A stretch of 64,000 nucleotides of DNA. It comes from Aquamicrobium lusatiense (GTDB lineage: Bacteria; Pseudomonadota; Alphaproteobacteria; Rhizobiales; Rhizobiaceae). Where the stretch lies: the NCBI RefSeq assembly GCF_014201615.1, contig NZ_JACHEU010000001.1, positions 1,259,631 through 1,323,630 on the forward strand. The letters are read 5' to 3'. The notes under the pieces were generated by a model, which ran no database searches, had not been told where the DNA came from, and saw only the letters and a program-made list of their open reading frames with translations. This document shows, one piece after another, positions 1-8,526 of the stretch. Numbering within the stretch: position 1 is the stretch's first letter; every line of letters starts with the position of its first letter. The position numbers and the translations under genes were made by a program.

Positions 1-929
1 TGCACGACGCCGCCGCTCACGAACATGTCCAGAAGGTCGGCCCGGCCGGCGATGGCGGCGACGGGGAAGCCGTTGGCGATTGCCTTGCCGAAGGTTGAAA
101 GATCGGGCGTGACGCCGAACAGTTCCTGTGCGCCGCCGGGGGCGAGGCGGAAACCGGTGATGACCTCATCGAAGATGAGGATCGTGCCGTGACGGGTGCA
201 GGCTTCGCGAACGCCTTCCAGATAGCCGGGAAGGGGGTGAACGGCGCCCGCATTGCACATGGCGGCTTCCATGATGACGGCGGCGATATCTCCCTGCGCG
301 AGGCGGGCTTCCAGAAGCTCCGGATCGTTCCATGGCAACACGACCAGCGTGTCGGCGGTATCGGCAAGTTGCCCCTTGCTGCCCGCGACAGCCTTCGGTG
401 CTTCGCGCGGGCCGGCCGCGTCGGGTGCGGGTGCCGTCGACCACAGCACATTGTCGAACCAGCCGTGATAATGGCCCTCGAACTTGATGATGTTCCGGCG
501 CCCCGTGGCGGCGCGTGCAAGGCGAAGGGCTGCCTGATCCACTTCGGAGCCGGAGCCGCCGAAGCGCATGCGCTCAGCCGAAGGAACCATCTGGCAGACA
601 AGGCGCGCAGCCTCGGCTTCGACAGCGCTCTGCGCGCCGAACAGAATGCCGTCGTCGATCTGCCTTTTGACGGCCTGTGTGAGGGCTGCGGGGTTGTGGC
701 CGAGGATCATCGGCCCCATGCCCAGATAGTAGTCGATCAGCCGGTTGCCATCGACGTCATACAGAAAGGGACCTTCGCCACGCTCGATCACCAGCGGCGT
801 GGGGGAGATGTTCAGGCGGAAATTGCTGTTAACGCCGCCCGCCATCCATTGGCAGTTGTGCCGGATGGCCTCCGCCGATCTGGTAAAGGACAGAAGGTCC
901 GATGTGATGGCGTTGCTTGAGGCAGTCAT
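1..929 (-). CDS. Class III (PLP-dependent) aminotransferase, C-terminus cut by window edge
   Basis: The leftward reading frame starts with ATG at 929-927 and is open to the window edge, giving about 309 residues of what is normally a 430-450 residue enzyme. It resembles the glutamate-1-semialdehyde aminomutase/aspartate aminotransferase family: fold-type I, PLP-dependent, cytosolic. Visible landmarks are the substrate-loop glycine motif GGSGSEVD near residue 155, the cofactor-aspartate motif IFDEVITGFR near residue 260, and the PLP-lysine motif FGKAIANG near residue 285. The C-terminal domain is outside the window. The IclR regulator lies directly upstream on the same strand, and a cluster of dyads fills the gap, so local control by that regulator is likely. 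The substrate cannot be read from sequence; the family includes true aminomutases and amino-acid or amine transaminases. Confidence 0.88.
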   Translation of the reverse strand, partial: MTASSNAITSDLLSFTRSAEAIRHNCQWMAGGVNSNFRLNISPTPLVIERGEGPFLYDVDGNRLIDYYLGMGPMILGHNPAALTQAVKRQIDDGILFGAQSAVEAEAARLVCQMVPSAERMRFGGSGSEVDQAALRLARAATGRRNIIKFEGHYHGWFDNVLWSTAPAPDAAGPREAPKAVAGSKGQLADTADTLVVLPWNDPELLEARLAQGDIAAVIMEAAMCNAGAVHPLPGYLEGVREACTRHGTILIFDEVITGFRLAPGGAQELFGVTPDLSTFGKAIANGFPVAAIAGRADLLDMFVSGGVV

Positions 930-1055
930 GTCTTGCTCCCGATAAGACAGATGAGGCGGTGCGCTCACAGAGGCTGCAGTCTGTGGCCGCCACGGACTGG
1001 CCGCGACGGTGCAGGCATGTCTGAGTGCCCCGTTCCCTATAAGATCGTTAGTCGC

Positions 1056-1190
1056 ATAATGTAGGACGACTTCCGATGTTCATGTGGCGATCTAATACGG
1101 AATTTTAGCCTTTATCAAGCTGATTATCACGATAAACCATCATGATTTATCGTTATCGAGGTCAATTCTGAGAAAAACATCCTACATTAT
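1056..1190. promoter_or_regulatory. Cluster of inverted repeats upstream of the aminotransferase
   Basis: An 11-bp sequence ATAATGTAGGA at 1056-1066 is repeated in perfect inverted orientation at 1180-1190, 113 bp away. Between them CGATAAA (1130-1136) pairs with TTTATCG (1146-1152), and TTATC (1124-1128) pairs with GATAA (1131-1135). The stretch is clearly AT-richer than its surroundings and lies between the IclR gene and the start of the aminotransferase. These are probable operator half-sites for the adjacent IclR protein, perhaps with looping. No experimental support is implied. Confidence 0.5.
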
Positions 1191-1226
1191 AAGATTTCAG
1201 GAACTTGGGCCTTTTCCGCGTCTCTG

Positions 1227-2135
1227 TCAGGACTGGCCAGCGAGATCCCGGGTGATGCCGGCGAGGCTGGTAATGAGGATATTGGAAAGGCGCGAGACGG
1301 CCGGGCCATCGAACCGTGAGGCAGGGCCGGCGATGCTGACGGAGGCGACGACATTGCCGCCCGGACCGAAAATCGGGGCTGCTAAGCACGCACTGCCGGG
1401 TTCGTTTTCCTCGAACTCCTGCGTCCATCCTCTGGTGCGACAGTCCTGCAATACGCTTTCGAGTTCTTCCGGATCGGTAATGGTGTTGGGCGTCAGTTTT
1501 TGCAGCGGCGCGACCTCATAGATGAAGCGCCGGAAATCCTCGGGCTGGTAAGCCAGCAGCGCGCGCCCGCAGGCGGTGGAATGATAGGAAGCCCTCGTGC
1601 CGGAATAGGAGGAAACGCGCAGATTGTAGCTGCCTTCGAGGCTCTCCGCGATGAACACGTCGGCGGGGCCCGGAATGGCAAGGTTGATCGTCTCGCGCGT
1701 CTGCGCGCACAGGGCGGTCAGATGCGGACGTGCAATCGTGGCGATGTCCAGCCGGCGGGCCACTGCGTTTCCGTAGACGAGGTGCTGAAGTCCGAGCCGG
1801 TAGGAGCCCGTTCCCGTGTCGTGCTCGGCGAGCCCCGTCTCGACCAGCGCCTTGATCAGGTTGAACGCCGTCGTTTTCAAGAGCCCGGTGCGTTGGGCCA
1901 GATCCCGCAGCGAAACCCATTCGCCGCCAGCCATGGCATCCAGCAGGGCTTTGGCGCGGGCGATGGACTGGATCCGCACTTCGGAGGCGGGAGCGTGTTG
2001 CGGCACTGTACCAGTCATGGCTGACATCTCCGGTTTCGGCATCTGTGATGCCATGTCGCTCATGATGGCGGAAGCAGCAAGGTTCTGGGCCGATGTTTTC
2101 GCTGCGACGTCCGATTTTGAAGGGCGCGCGCCCAT
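1227..2135 (-). CDS. IclR-family transcriptional regulator
   Basis: The open frame is 302 residues, versus about 250-270 for a typical IclR protein. The N-terminal ~50 residues look like an upstream extension, and no clear ribosome-binding site separates the candidate starts at 2135, 2063 or later. Residues about 52-120 form the winged helix-turn-helix (segment WVSLRDLAQRTGLLKTTAFN). The remainder is the effector-binding domain with the family signature STACGRALLAY, followed by the EFEENEPGSACLAAPIF segment. Such proteins are homodimeric regulators of catabolic genes with a small carbon-compound ligand. The gene is upstream of and codirectional with the aminotransferase, so it probably controls that gene and perhaps itself. 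The ligand is unknown. Confidence 0.9.
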   Translation of the reverse strand: MGARPSKSDVAAKTSAQNLAASAIMSDMASQMPKPEMSAMTGTVPQHAPASEVRIQSIARAKALLDAMAGGEWVSLRDLAQRTGLLKTTAFNLIKALVETGLAEHDTGTGSYRLGLQHLVYGNAVARRLDIATIARPHLTALCAQTRETINLAIPGPADVFIAESLEGSYNLRVSSYSGTRASYHSTACGRALLAYQPEDFRRFIYEVAPLQKLTPNTITDPEELESVLQDCRTRGWTQEFEENEPGSACLAAPIFGPGGNVVASVSIAGPASRFDGPAVSRLSNILITSLAGITRDLAGQS

Positions 2136-2180
2136 GCTACGGTGGGCAGGTTGAGAGCTTCTACAAAGGAGAGGGAAAAC

Positions 2181-2615
2181 ATGCGCAGACTGTTTATCGC
2201 AGCAGGCATTTCACTTCTGGCTGGCGTGGCGATGCCTCTGCCGGCCAGTGCGCAGACAGCCGATGAGATGAATGCCAGCCTCGATTCCCTGTTCGGCGAG
2301 CACGACCGCTACCACAGCTTTTTCACAGCGCTGAAGAAAGCGGTCGCGGAGGGTGACAAGAAGTCATTCGCGGAAATGGTGGATTATCCGTTTCAGGCCC
2401 GGATAAAGGGCAAGTCGGTGAAAATCCGCGATGCCGCCCATTTCGTTGCCGATTACGATCAGGTCGTCACCGCAAAGGTGAAGCATGCCCTTGAGGCGCA
2501 GGCCTATGAGAGCCTGTTCGCGAACTGGCAGGGGGTGATGGTTGGCGACGGCGAAATCTGGTTTTCGGCGGTCGGGGAGCCGGGCGAAATCCGGATAACG
2601 GCAATCAACGACTGA
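2181..2615 (+). CDS. Small secreted protein of unknown function
   Basis: 144 residues. I place the start at ATG 2181 because AAGGAGAG lies 8 bases upstream and because a clean Sec signal peptide follows, a hydrophobic core with an ASAQ cleavage region near residue 25. The mature part contains PFQARIKGKSVKIRDAAHF and ends in a stretch of alternating hydrophobic residues, compatible with a small SnoaL/NTF2-like alpha+beta fold, but I do not recognise the family securely. It is divergent from the IclR gene, with 45 bp between the starts, and convergent with the methylcitrate operon. The likely location is the periplasm. Confidence 0.75.
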   Translation: MRRLFIAAGISLLAGVAMPLPASAQTADEMNASLDSLFGEHDRYHSFFTALKKAVAEGDKKSFAEMVDYPFQARIKGKSVKIRDAAHFVADYDQVVTAKVKHALEAQAYESLFANWQGVMVGDGEIWFSAVGEPGEIRITAIND

Positions 2616-2660
2616 CCCGCCCGGCACTAGACAACTGCGCCGGCAGCTTCGAAAAGCGAA

Positions 2661-2687
2661 TGGCCGCCCCGGCTTGCCGGGCGGCCA
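2661..2687. terminator. GC-rich hairpin between convergent genes
   Basis: TGGCCGCCC pairs with GGGCGGCCA around a short loop, giving a strong stem between the convergent secreted-protein gene and prpB. There is no T-run on either strand, so it may be a weak bidirectional terminator or an mRNA end-stabilising hairpin. Confidence 0.35.
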
Positions 2688-2702
2688 CTGCTTGCGGCTG
2701 GA

Positions 2703-2799
2703 GCGTTTCCAGGAAAAGTGGAACCACTTTTCCGGTTCGGAAACGCGACGAATCAAAGACTTGGAGCCGTTCAGTGATTCCGTGAAATACTGAACGACT
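2703..2799. repeat. Rhizobial-type intergenic mosaic palindrome
   Basis: The outer arms GCGTTTCC (2703-2710) and GGAAACGC (2739-2746) enclose an inner near-perfect palindrome GGAAAAGTGG/CCACTTTTCC. A second hairpin follows, CGTTCAGT (2768-2775) with ACTGAACG (2789-2796). This arrangement resembles the dispersed intergenic elements known from Rhizobium, Mesorhizobium and Brucella relatives. Only one copy is seen in this window, so its repeat status rests on recollection of the family. Confidence 0.55.
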
Positions 2800-2828
2800 C
2801 TGACGGACCGCTTCCGGGGCCTCGGTGT

Positions 2829-3740
2829 TCAGACCGGCGTCGGCACCACCGTCGCCACGATGGACGCGTCGAGCGCCTCGTAACCGGCAAGGTCGATCAT
2901 GTCGTAGAGCTCGGCCCGGGTCTGCATTTCGGGCACCATCGCCTTTGTCGAGCCGTCGCGCTTCAGCGTCGCGTAAAGCTTTTCCTGCGCCTTGTTGGCG
3001 ACGCGCAGTGAGGAAACCGGCCAGATCACCATTTTGTAGCCCATTGCCTCGAACTCGTCGGCGGTAAAGAAGGGCGTGCGGCCGAATTCGGTCATGTTGG
3101 CGAGCAGCGGCACACCCGGCATGCGCGCGGCGAATTCGCGGAACATGTCCGCCGTGGTCAGCGCCTCGGGGAAGATCGCATCCGCGCCCGCTTCCATGTA
3201 GAGCTTTGCCCGCGCCACGGCGCCGTCCATGCCTTCGCTGGCCGCCGCATCGGTGCGGGCGATGATGTAGAGGTTGCGCCGCGCCTTTGCCGCAGCGGCG
3301 ACCTTGGCCGCCATGTCGTTGGCGTCGGCCAGCTTCTTGTCGTTGAGATGGCCGCATTTCTTGGGCAGGAGCTGGTCTTCGAGGTGAACCGCGCCGGCGC
3401 CAGCCTCCTCGAATGTGCGCACCATGTGCATGACGTTGAGCGCCTCGCCATAGCCGGTGTCGCCGTCGACCAGCAGCGGCAGGCCGGAAGCGCGCGCGAT
3501 CTGGCGGATGAAGAAGGCCACTTCGTCGACGGTGATGATGCCGAGATCGGGGATGCCCATCGAGGCGGTCATGGCCGCGCCCGACAAATAAAGCCCCTCG
3601 AAGCCGGCGGCCTTGGCCTGAAGGGCGGCCATGCCGTTATGGGCTCCGGGAAGGCGGGTGATGCCGCCGCTTGCGACGAGCGCCCTGAAGCGCTCGCCTG
3701 CGGAGTGTTGCGGAAGGTCTGAAGAGACGAGATAGGGCAT
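2829..3740 (-). CDS. prpB: 2-methylisocitrate lyase (isocitrate lyase/PEP mutase family)
   Basis: 303 residues, normal for PrpB. It cleaves 2-methylisocitrate to pyruvate and succinate in the cytosolic methylcitrate cycle for propionyl-CoA. The Mg-binding segment VDGDTGYG is at about residues 91-98 and the catalytic loop is KKCGH at 127-131 (the family has KRCGH or KKCGH). The start at 3740 is supported by GAGGAAA just upstream. It is the last gene of the leftward operon thioesterase-prpD-prpC-prpB, 8 bp after prpC. A carboxy-PEP mutase-like or general oxaloacetate-lyase-like role is possible from the protein alone, but the neighbours settle it. Confidence 0.93.
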   Translation of the reverse strand: MPYLVSSDLPQHSAGERFRALVASGGITRLPGAHNGMAALQAKAAGFEGLYLSGAAMTASMGIPDLGIITVDEVAFFIRQIARASGLPLLVDGDTGYGEALNVMHMVRTFEEAGAGAVHLEDQLLPKKCGHLNDKKLADANDMAAKVAAAAKARRNLYIIARTDAAASEGMDGAVARAKLYMEAGADAIFPEALTTADMFREFAARMPGVPLLANMTEFGRTPFFTADEFEAMGYKMVIWPVSSLRVANKAQEKLYATLKRDGSTKAMVPEMQTRAELYDMIDLAGYEALDASIVATVVPTPV

Positions 3741-3748
3741 GCTTTTCC

Positions 3749-4915
3749 TCAGGCTGCCTTGGAGTTTTCGGCCGGCCGGCCACGGCGCTCGATCGACACG
3801 AATTCCAGATTTTCCGGTCCCGTGTAATTGGCGGAAGGCCGGATGATCTTGTTGTCGACGCGTTGCTCGATGATGTGCGCGGCCCAGCCGCTGGTGCGCG
3901 AGATGACGAACAGCGGTGTGAACATTGCCGTCGGCACGCCCATCATGTGATAGGAGACCGCGCTGAACCAGTCGAGGTTCGGGAACATCGCCTTGGCATC
4001 GGCCATGGTGGATTCGATGCGCTCGGCAATGTCGAACATCTTCGTCGATCCGGCCTCGACGGAAAGCTGGCGCGCCACGGTCTTGATGACCTTGTTGCGC
4101 GGGTCGCTCACCGTATAGACCGGATGGCCGAAGCCGATGACGACCTCTTTCGCCTCGACGCGGCTGCGAATGTCGGCTTCCGCCTCATCCGGATCGGCGT
4201 AGCGCTTCTGGATCTCGAAGGCGACCTCGTTGGCCCCGCCGTGCTTCGGCCCCCGCAGCGCGCCGATGGCCCCGGTGATGGCCGAGTACATGTCCGAGCC
4301 GGTGCCGGCGATCATGCGCCCGGTGAAGGTCGAGGCGTTGAACTCGTGTTCCGCATAGAGGATCAGCGAGATGTGCATCGCCTTCACATGCGAGGCCTTC
4401 GGTGCCTTGCCGTGCAGAAGATGCAGGAAATGGCCGCCGATGCTGTCGTCGTCAGTCTCGACCTCGATGCGCCGCCCGTTATGGGCAAAGTGGTGCCAGT
4501 AGAGCAGCATCGAGCCGAGCGAGGCCATCAGCCTGTCGGCGATGTCGCGCGCGCCGGGCAGGTTGTGGTCCGCCGCTTCCGGCAAAACGCAGCCGAGAGC
4601 GGAGACGCCGGAGCGCATCACGTCCATCGGATGGGTCGCGGCCGGCAACAGCTCCAGCGTGCGCTTCACTGCATCCGGCAGCCCGCGCAGGGCCTTCAGC
4701 TTCGCCTTGTAGGCGGCAAGCTCGGCCTGCGTCGGCAGCGTGCCGTGGACGAGGAGATGGGCGATCTCCTCGAACTCGCAGGTCTCGGCCACATCGAGAA
4801 TGTCGTAGCCGCGATAGTGGAGATCGTTTCCGGTGCGCCCGACGGTGCACAGCGCCGTGTTGCCGGCAACGACGCCGGACAGGGCAACGGACTTCTTCGG
4901 CTTGAATGCGCTCAT
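3749..4915 (-). CDS. prpC: 2-methylcitrate synthase / citrate synthase II
   Basis: 388 residues, the size of the short type II citrate/methylcitrate synthases. It condenses propionyl-CoA with oxaloacetate. The catalytic residues are visible: His in [10 protein letters not shown] (about 225), His in [13 protein letters not shown] (about 264) and Asp in NLDWFSAV (about 315), plus the [10 protein letters not shown] motif near 190. GGGAGGAAG sits just upstream of the ATG at 4915. It lies between prpD and prpB with gaps of about 10 bp on both sides, so it is clearly cotranscribed. Citrate synthase activity towards acetyl-CoA is a common side activity of the family. Confidence 0.93.
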   Translation of the reverse strand: MSAFKPKKSVALSGVVAGNTALCTVGRTGNDLHYRGYDILDVAETCEFEEIAHLLVHGTLPTQAELAAYKAKLKALRGLPDAVKRTLELLPAATHPMDVMRSGVSALGCVLPEAADHNLPGARDIADRLMASLGSMLLYWHHFAHNGRRIEVETDDDSIGGHFLHLLHGKAPKASHVKAMHISLILYAEHEFNASTFTGRMIAGTGSDMYSAITGAIGALRGPKHGGANEVAFEIQKRYADPDEAEADIRSRVEAKEVVIGFGHPVYTVSDPRNKVIKTVARQLSVEAGSTKMFDIAERIESTMADAKAMFPNLDWFSAVSYHMMGVPTAMFTPLFVISRTSGWAAHIIEQRVDNKIIRPSANYTGPENLEFVSIERRGRPAENSKAA

Positions 4916-4925
4916 TACTTCCTCC

Positions 4926-6440
4926 CTACCTCTTCCAGTCGAAAATGCCGGTGGCGGCGGCCGGGCCGAGCTTGTCCTGCGCGACCGTGAAGGTGAGGCC
5001 CGACAGTTCTTCCGGCTTCAGTTCCAGAAGGCGCTCGACTGTGGCGATGAAACGGTCCTGCTCGGCCTTCTCCACGACGCCCTCGGCCAGCGTGCGGAAC
5101 TTGTTGACGTAGTCCGGACGGGTGAAGGGGCGTGCGCCCAGTGGATGCGCATCGGCGATCGCCAGTTCGTCCTCGATGACCGAACCGTCCTGAAGGGTGA
5201 CGGTGACGCGGCCGCCGAACGCCTTTTCCTTCGGATCATGGCTGTGATAGCGGCGCGTCCATTCGGGATCCTCCACGGTGGAGATCTTGTGCCAGAGGGC
5301 CACCGTTTCAGACCGGTTGGCGCGTTCGGGCGCATAGGAACGCTCGTGGTGCCAGCCGCCGTCTTCCAGTGCCACGGCGAAGATGTACATGATCGAATGG
5401 TCGAGCGTTTCGCGGCTCGCCTTCGGGTCCATCTTCTGCGGGTCGTTGGCGCCGGTGCCGATCACGTAGTGGGTGTGATGGCTGGTGTGGATGACGATGT
5501 CCTTCACCCTGGTGAGGTCGCCGATTTTCGGCCCCATGCGGCGTGCCAGATCGATGAGCGCCTGGCTCTGGTATTCGGCCGAATGCTCCTTGGTGTAGGT
5601 GTCCATGATGGCGCGCTTGGCCTCACCCTTTTCGGGCAGCGGCACCACATATTCGGCCTTGGGGCCTGAAAGCAGGTAAGCGATGAAGCCGTCCTCGCCT
5701 TCCCATGCCGGCGACGGCGCGCCTTCGCCGCGCAGCACGCGGTCCACGGCCTCGACCGCCATCTTGCCGGCGAAGGCCGGAGCATAAGCCTTCCAGCTCG
5801 AAATCTCGCCCTTGCGCGACTGGCGGGTGGTGGTGGTGACATGCAGCGCCTGCTGCACGGCCTGATAGATCACTTCCGCCGAAAGCCCCAGCGCCGTGCC
5901 GATGCCGGCGGCGGCCGAGGGGCCGAGATGGGCGATGTGGTCGATCTTGTGCTCGTGCAGGCAGATGCCCTTCACGAGATTGACCTGCACCTCGTAGCCG
6001 GTGGCGATGCCTCTGGCGAGTGCCGCGCCCGACAGGCCGCAATGCTGCGCCACGGCAAGGATCGGCGGGATGTTGTCGCCCGGATGCGAATAGTCGGCGG
6101 CGAGGAAGGTGTCGTGGAAATCAAGTTCGCGCACCGCCACGCCGTTGGCCCATGCCGCCCATTCCGGCGAGATGCGCTTGGCGGTGGAAAGGCCAAACAC
6201 GGTAGCGCCGGGCAGGAAGGGGTGAGCCTGCGCCTGCGCCCGGGCGCTCGCCACCGGGCGGCGCGCCAGCGATGCGGCGGCAACCGCCGCATTGTCGATG
6301 ATGCGATTGCCGATCATCTCGACCACATCGGCGTCGAGCGCGACGTTGTCGGCGGCAATCGAGGCGATCTTCCAGGCGAGCTGGTCTTCGCGGGCCAGAT
6401 TTTCGGCGGATTTGTAGGTGCGGACCTTATGCGACTTCAC
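4926..6440 (-). CDS. prpD: 2-methylcitrate dehydratase (MmgE/PrpD family)
   Basis: About 504 residues. It dehydrates 2-methylcitrate to 2-methylaconitate. I choose the GTG at 6440 because it overlaps the upstream thioesterase stop as GTGA, a translational-coupling arrangement, and gives the usual PrpD N-terminus beginning [10 protein letters not shown]. An ATG at 6464 in the same frame would run deeper into the upstream gene. Family landmarks include the [14 protein letters not shown] region and [16 protein letters not shown]. It is the second gene of the propionate operon. MmgE/PrpD proteins elsewhere act on other substrates, but this context is diagnostic. Confidence 0.92.
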   Translation of the reverse strand: MKSHKVRTYKSAENLAREDQLAWKIASIAADNVALDADVVEMIGNRIIDNAAVAAASLARRPVASARAQAQAHPFLPGATVFGLSTAKRISPEWAAWANGVAVRELDFHDTFLAADYSHPGDNIPPILAVAQHCGLSGAALARGIATGYEVQVNLVKGICLHEHKIDHIAHLGPSAAAGIGTALGLSAEVIYQAVQQALHVTTTTRQSRKGEISSWKAYAPAFAGKMAVEAVDRVLRGEGAPSPAWEGEDGFIAYLLSGPKAEYVVPLPEKGEAKRAIMDTYTKEHSAEYQSQALIDLARRMGPKIGDLTRVKDIVIHTSHHTHYVIGTGANDPQKMDPKASRETLDHSIMYIFAVALEDGGWHHERSYAPERANRSETVALWHKISTVEDPEWTRRYHSHDPKEKAFGGRVTVTLQDGSVIEDELAIADAHPLGARPFTRPDYVNKFRTLAEGVVEKAEQDRFIATVERLLELKPEELSGLTFTVAQDKLGPAAATGIFDWKR

Positions 6441-6847
6441 GAATGAATATCCTCTGCGTTGCATTGATCGGAAGTGGGGAGGGGTGTCGGCCTGCCGTCG
6501 CCATCGACGGCGACCATCATGAAATGGCCGCTGATGGCGGGGTCTTTCTCACCGCTGTCATCGGTGAAGGCATTGACCAGAATGGTCATGGAGGAGCGGC
6601 CGCGAAACACGATGCGGGCGCTGATGTCGATGATCTCGCCCAGCCGCACCGGGCGATGGAATTCGATGCCATCGGCTTTCGCCATGACGACATCGCAGCC
6701 GGCATGGCGGGCAGCGCACAGGAAGGCGGCCTTGCCCATCAGGTGCAGCGCATTGGCGCCATAAAGCGTGCCGTAGTGATTGGTCAGTGCAGGCAGAACC
6801 AGTTCACTGAAGCGCGCATCGCTGTGCAGGGAAAGTTCCTCCGGCAT
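6437..6847 (-). CDS. Acyl-CoA thioesterase, hotdog fold
   Basis: 136 residues, a single hotdog domain. The motif [19 protein letters not shown] matches the YciA/ACOT N-x-x-G-T-L-x-G-G type active-site helix, and [10 protein letters not shown] follows as in that family. AAGGAGC lies about 12 bases before the ATG at 6847. It is the promoter-proximal gene of the methylcitrate operon and its stop overlaps the prpD start. A plausible role is releasing CoA from propionyl-CoA or related acyl-CoAs that accumulate during propionate or odd-chain oxidation; substrate preference is not readable. Confidence 0.82.
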   Translation of the reverse strand: MPEELSLHSDARFSELVLPALTNHYGTLYGANALHLMGKAAFLCAARHAGCDVVMAKADGIEFHRPVRLGEIIDISARIVFRGRSSMTILVNAFTDDSGEKDPAISGHFMMVAVDGDGRPTPLPTSDQCNAEDIHS

Positions 6848-6938
6848 TCCTGAAACGTGCTCCTTGGTTCGAGAGCCTCTTTGCTAATCCGCAATATCCG
6901 CATATGTTAAAAATCGTAAACCACTGAAAAGGCAGACA

Positions 6939-6977
6939 TTTGCGAAGCCAGATCAGTGAATTTGCAAAGTTTGCGAA
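6939..6977. promoter_or_regulatory. TTTGCRAA repeats in the prp divergent promoter region
   Basis: Three copies of TTTGCRAA occur at 6939-6946, 6961-6968 (TTTGCAAA, itself a dyad) and 6970-6977, between the divergent thioesterase-prpDCB operon and its regulator. The TTTGCAAA core is like the sites described for RamB, a related regulator of acetate/propionate genes in actinobacteria. These are probable binding sites for the protein encoded at 7001. The last two copies lie 24-40 bases upstream of its start, where binding would also autoregulate. Confidence 0.6.
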
Positions 6978-7000
6978 GTTTGTGAGGCGAGGGTGACGCC

Positions 7001-8434
7001 GTGAAAAAGCTGTTTATGGGCGTGCGATTGAAGCGGCTGCGGGAAGAGCGCCGGCTCACCCAGCAGGCGCTGGCCGACTCCATCGGCATTTCGCTGAGCT
7101 ATCTCAACCAGATCGAGAACAACCAGCGCCCGCTCACCGTAGCGGTACTCCTGAAGCTCAACGCCGCCTTCGGTGTCGACGTGCAGCTTTTCTCCGGCGA
7201 GGACGAGGCGCGGCTGGTGGGCGAGCTGCGCGAGGCGCTGTTCGATCCGGGCGTGGGAGAGGAGATTTCGAGCGCTGAGCTGAAGGAGATCGCCACCGGC
7301 ATGCCGGCCGTGGGGCGCGCCATCGTCGGGCTGCACAAGCGCCTGTCGCGCGCGCTGGACCAGTCTGCGGCGCTGGCCGCGCGGCTGGGCGATGACCGGC
7401 AGGGCGACGGCGGGGCGGACTCAGCACCCATCGCGGCCGCTCCCTTCGAGGAGGTGCGCGACTTCTTCTATGCAAGGCACAACCATATCGATGCGCTTGA
7501 CCGGGCTGCCGAGGCCGCCGCCACGGGGCTTGGCCTGCCGCCGGGGCGCATGGTAACGGGGCTGGAGACCTATCTGGAAGCGAAACACGGTGTGCGGGTG
7601 TTGCGCCACGCGCTGCCGCCCGGCTCCGGCGTGCAGCGCGCTTTCGATCCGCAGGGACGCATATTGCGGCTTTCGGAGCGCCTGAGCGGCGGCCAGCAGG
7701 CATTCCAGCTGGCAACCCAGCTCGCCTTTCTCGAATATGGCGGGCTGATCGATGCGGAACTGGCGGAAGCCTCGTTCTCCAATGCGGAGACGCGGGCGCT
7801 CGCCCGCATCGGCCTTGCCAATTATTTCGCCGGCGCACTGGTGCTGCCCTATTCCGTCTTCCTGCAATCGGCCAAGGAGCTGCGCTACGACATCGACCTG
7901 CTCGGACAGAAATTCGATGTCGGTTTCGAGACCGTCTGCCATCGCCTCAGCACATTGCAGCGGTCGGGCGCGCGCGGCGTTCCCTTCTTTTTCATCCGCG
8001 TCGATCGCGCCGGCAACATCTCCAAGCGCCAGTCGGCCACGGACTTTCACTTCTCGCGAGTGGGAGGAACCTGTCCGCTGTGGAATGTCTATGAAGCCTT
8101 CACCCGGCCCGGACGCATCGTCACCCAGCTTGCCGAGATGCCGGACGGGCGCACCTATCTGTGGATGGCGCGCACGGTCGATCATTCGGCAGGTGGCTAC
8201 GGAACGCCCGACAAGACCTTCGCCATCGGTCTTGGCTGTGACCTCCAGCATGCGCCGGGGCTGGTCTACTCCAAGGGATTGCGACTCGACGACGCCGAGG
8301 CGCGCACGCCGATCGGCGCCGGCTGCAAGATCTGCGAGCGGCCCGCCTGCCCGCAGCGCGCCTTCCCGCCGGTGGCGCAGGCGCTGCGCATCGACGAGAC
8401 GCGCAGCAGCTTCACGCCTTTTGCCTCCACCTGA
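7001..8434 (+). CDS. Short-chain fatty-acid responsive regulator (XRE HTH, RamB/ScfR/PrpR type)
   Basis: 477 residues with a GTG start at 7001; an in-frame ATG at 7016 is the alternative. Residues 1-65 are an XRE/Cro-type HTH (RREERRLTQQALADSIGISL with SYLNQIENNQRP). The centre has the ImmA/IrrE-like domain of this family, and the C-terminus has a cysteine cluster GCKICERPACPQRAFPP. Proteins of this layout activate methylcitrate-cycle or glyoxylate genes in response to propionyl- or acetyl-CoA status. It is divergent from the prp operon with TTTGCRAA repeats between, so regulation of that operon is strongly suggested. Confidence 0.88.
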   Translation: MKKLFMGVRLKRLREERRLTQQALADSIGISLSYLNQIENNQRPLTVAVLLKLNAAFGVDVQLFSGEDEARLVGELREALFDPGVGEEISSAELKEIATGMPAVGRAIVGLHKRLSRALDQSAALAARLGDDRQGDGGADSAPIAAAPFEEVRDFFYARHNHIDALDRAAEAAATGLGLPPGRMVTGLETYLEAKHGVRVLRHALPPGSGVQRAFDPQGRILRLSERLSGGQQAFQLATQLAFLEYGGLIDAELAEASFSNAETRALARIGLANYFAGALVLPYSVFLQSAKELRYDIDLLGQKFDVGFETVCHRLSTLQRSGARGVPFFFIRVDRAGNISKRQSATDFHFSRVGGTCPLWNVYEAFTRPGRIVTQLAEMPDGRTYLWMARTVDHSAGGYGTPDKTFAIGLGCDLQHAPGLVYSKGLRLDDAEARTPIGAGCKICERPACPQRAFPPVAQALRIDETRSSFTPFAST

Positions 8435-8526
8435 GGTCGGGGCTGCTGCTGCCGAAACAGGTTCCCCTCGAAGCCATGATGGGGTAGGGCGGGCGCCGGG
8501 CGAAATTGCCCCGCGGAAAGGTCCGG

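Noticed and set aside
3863..4990. Long rightward open frame opposite prpC
   Set aside because: GC-rich antisense shadow of a well-supported gene, without a ribosome-binding site or family match.
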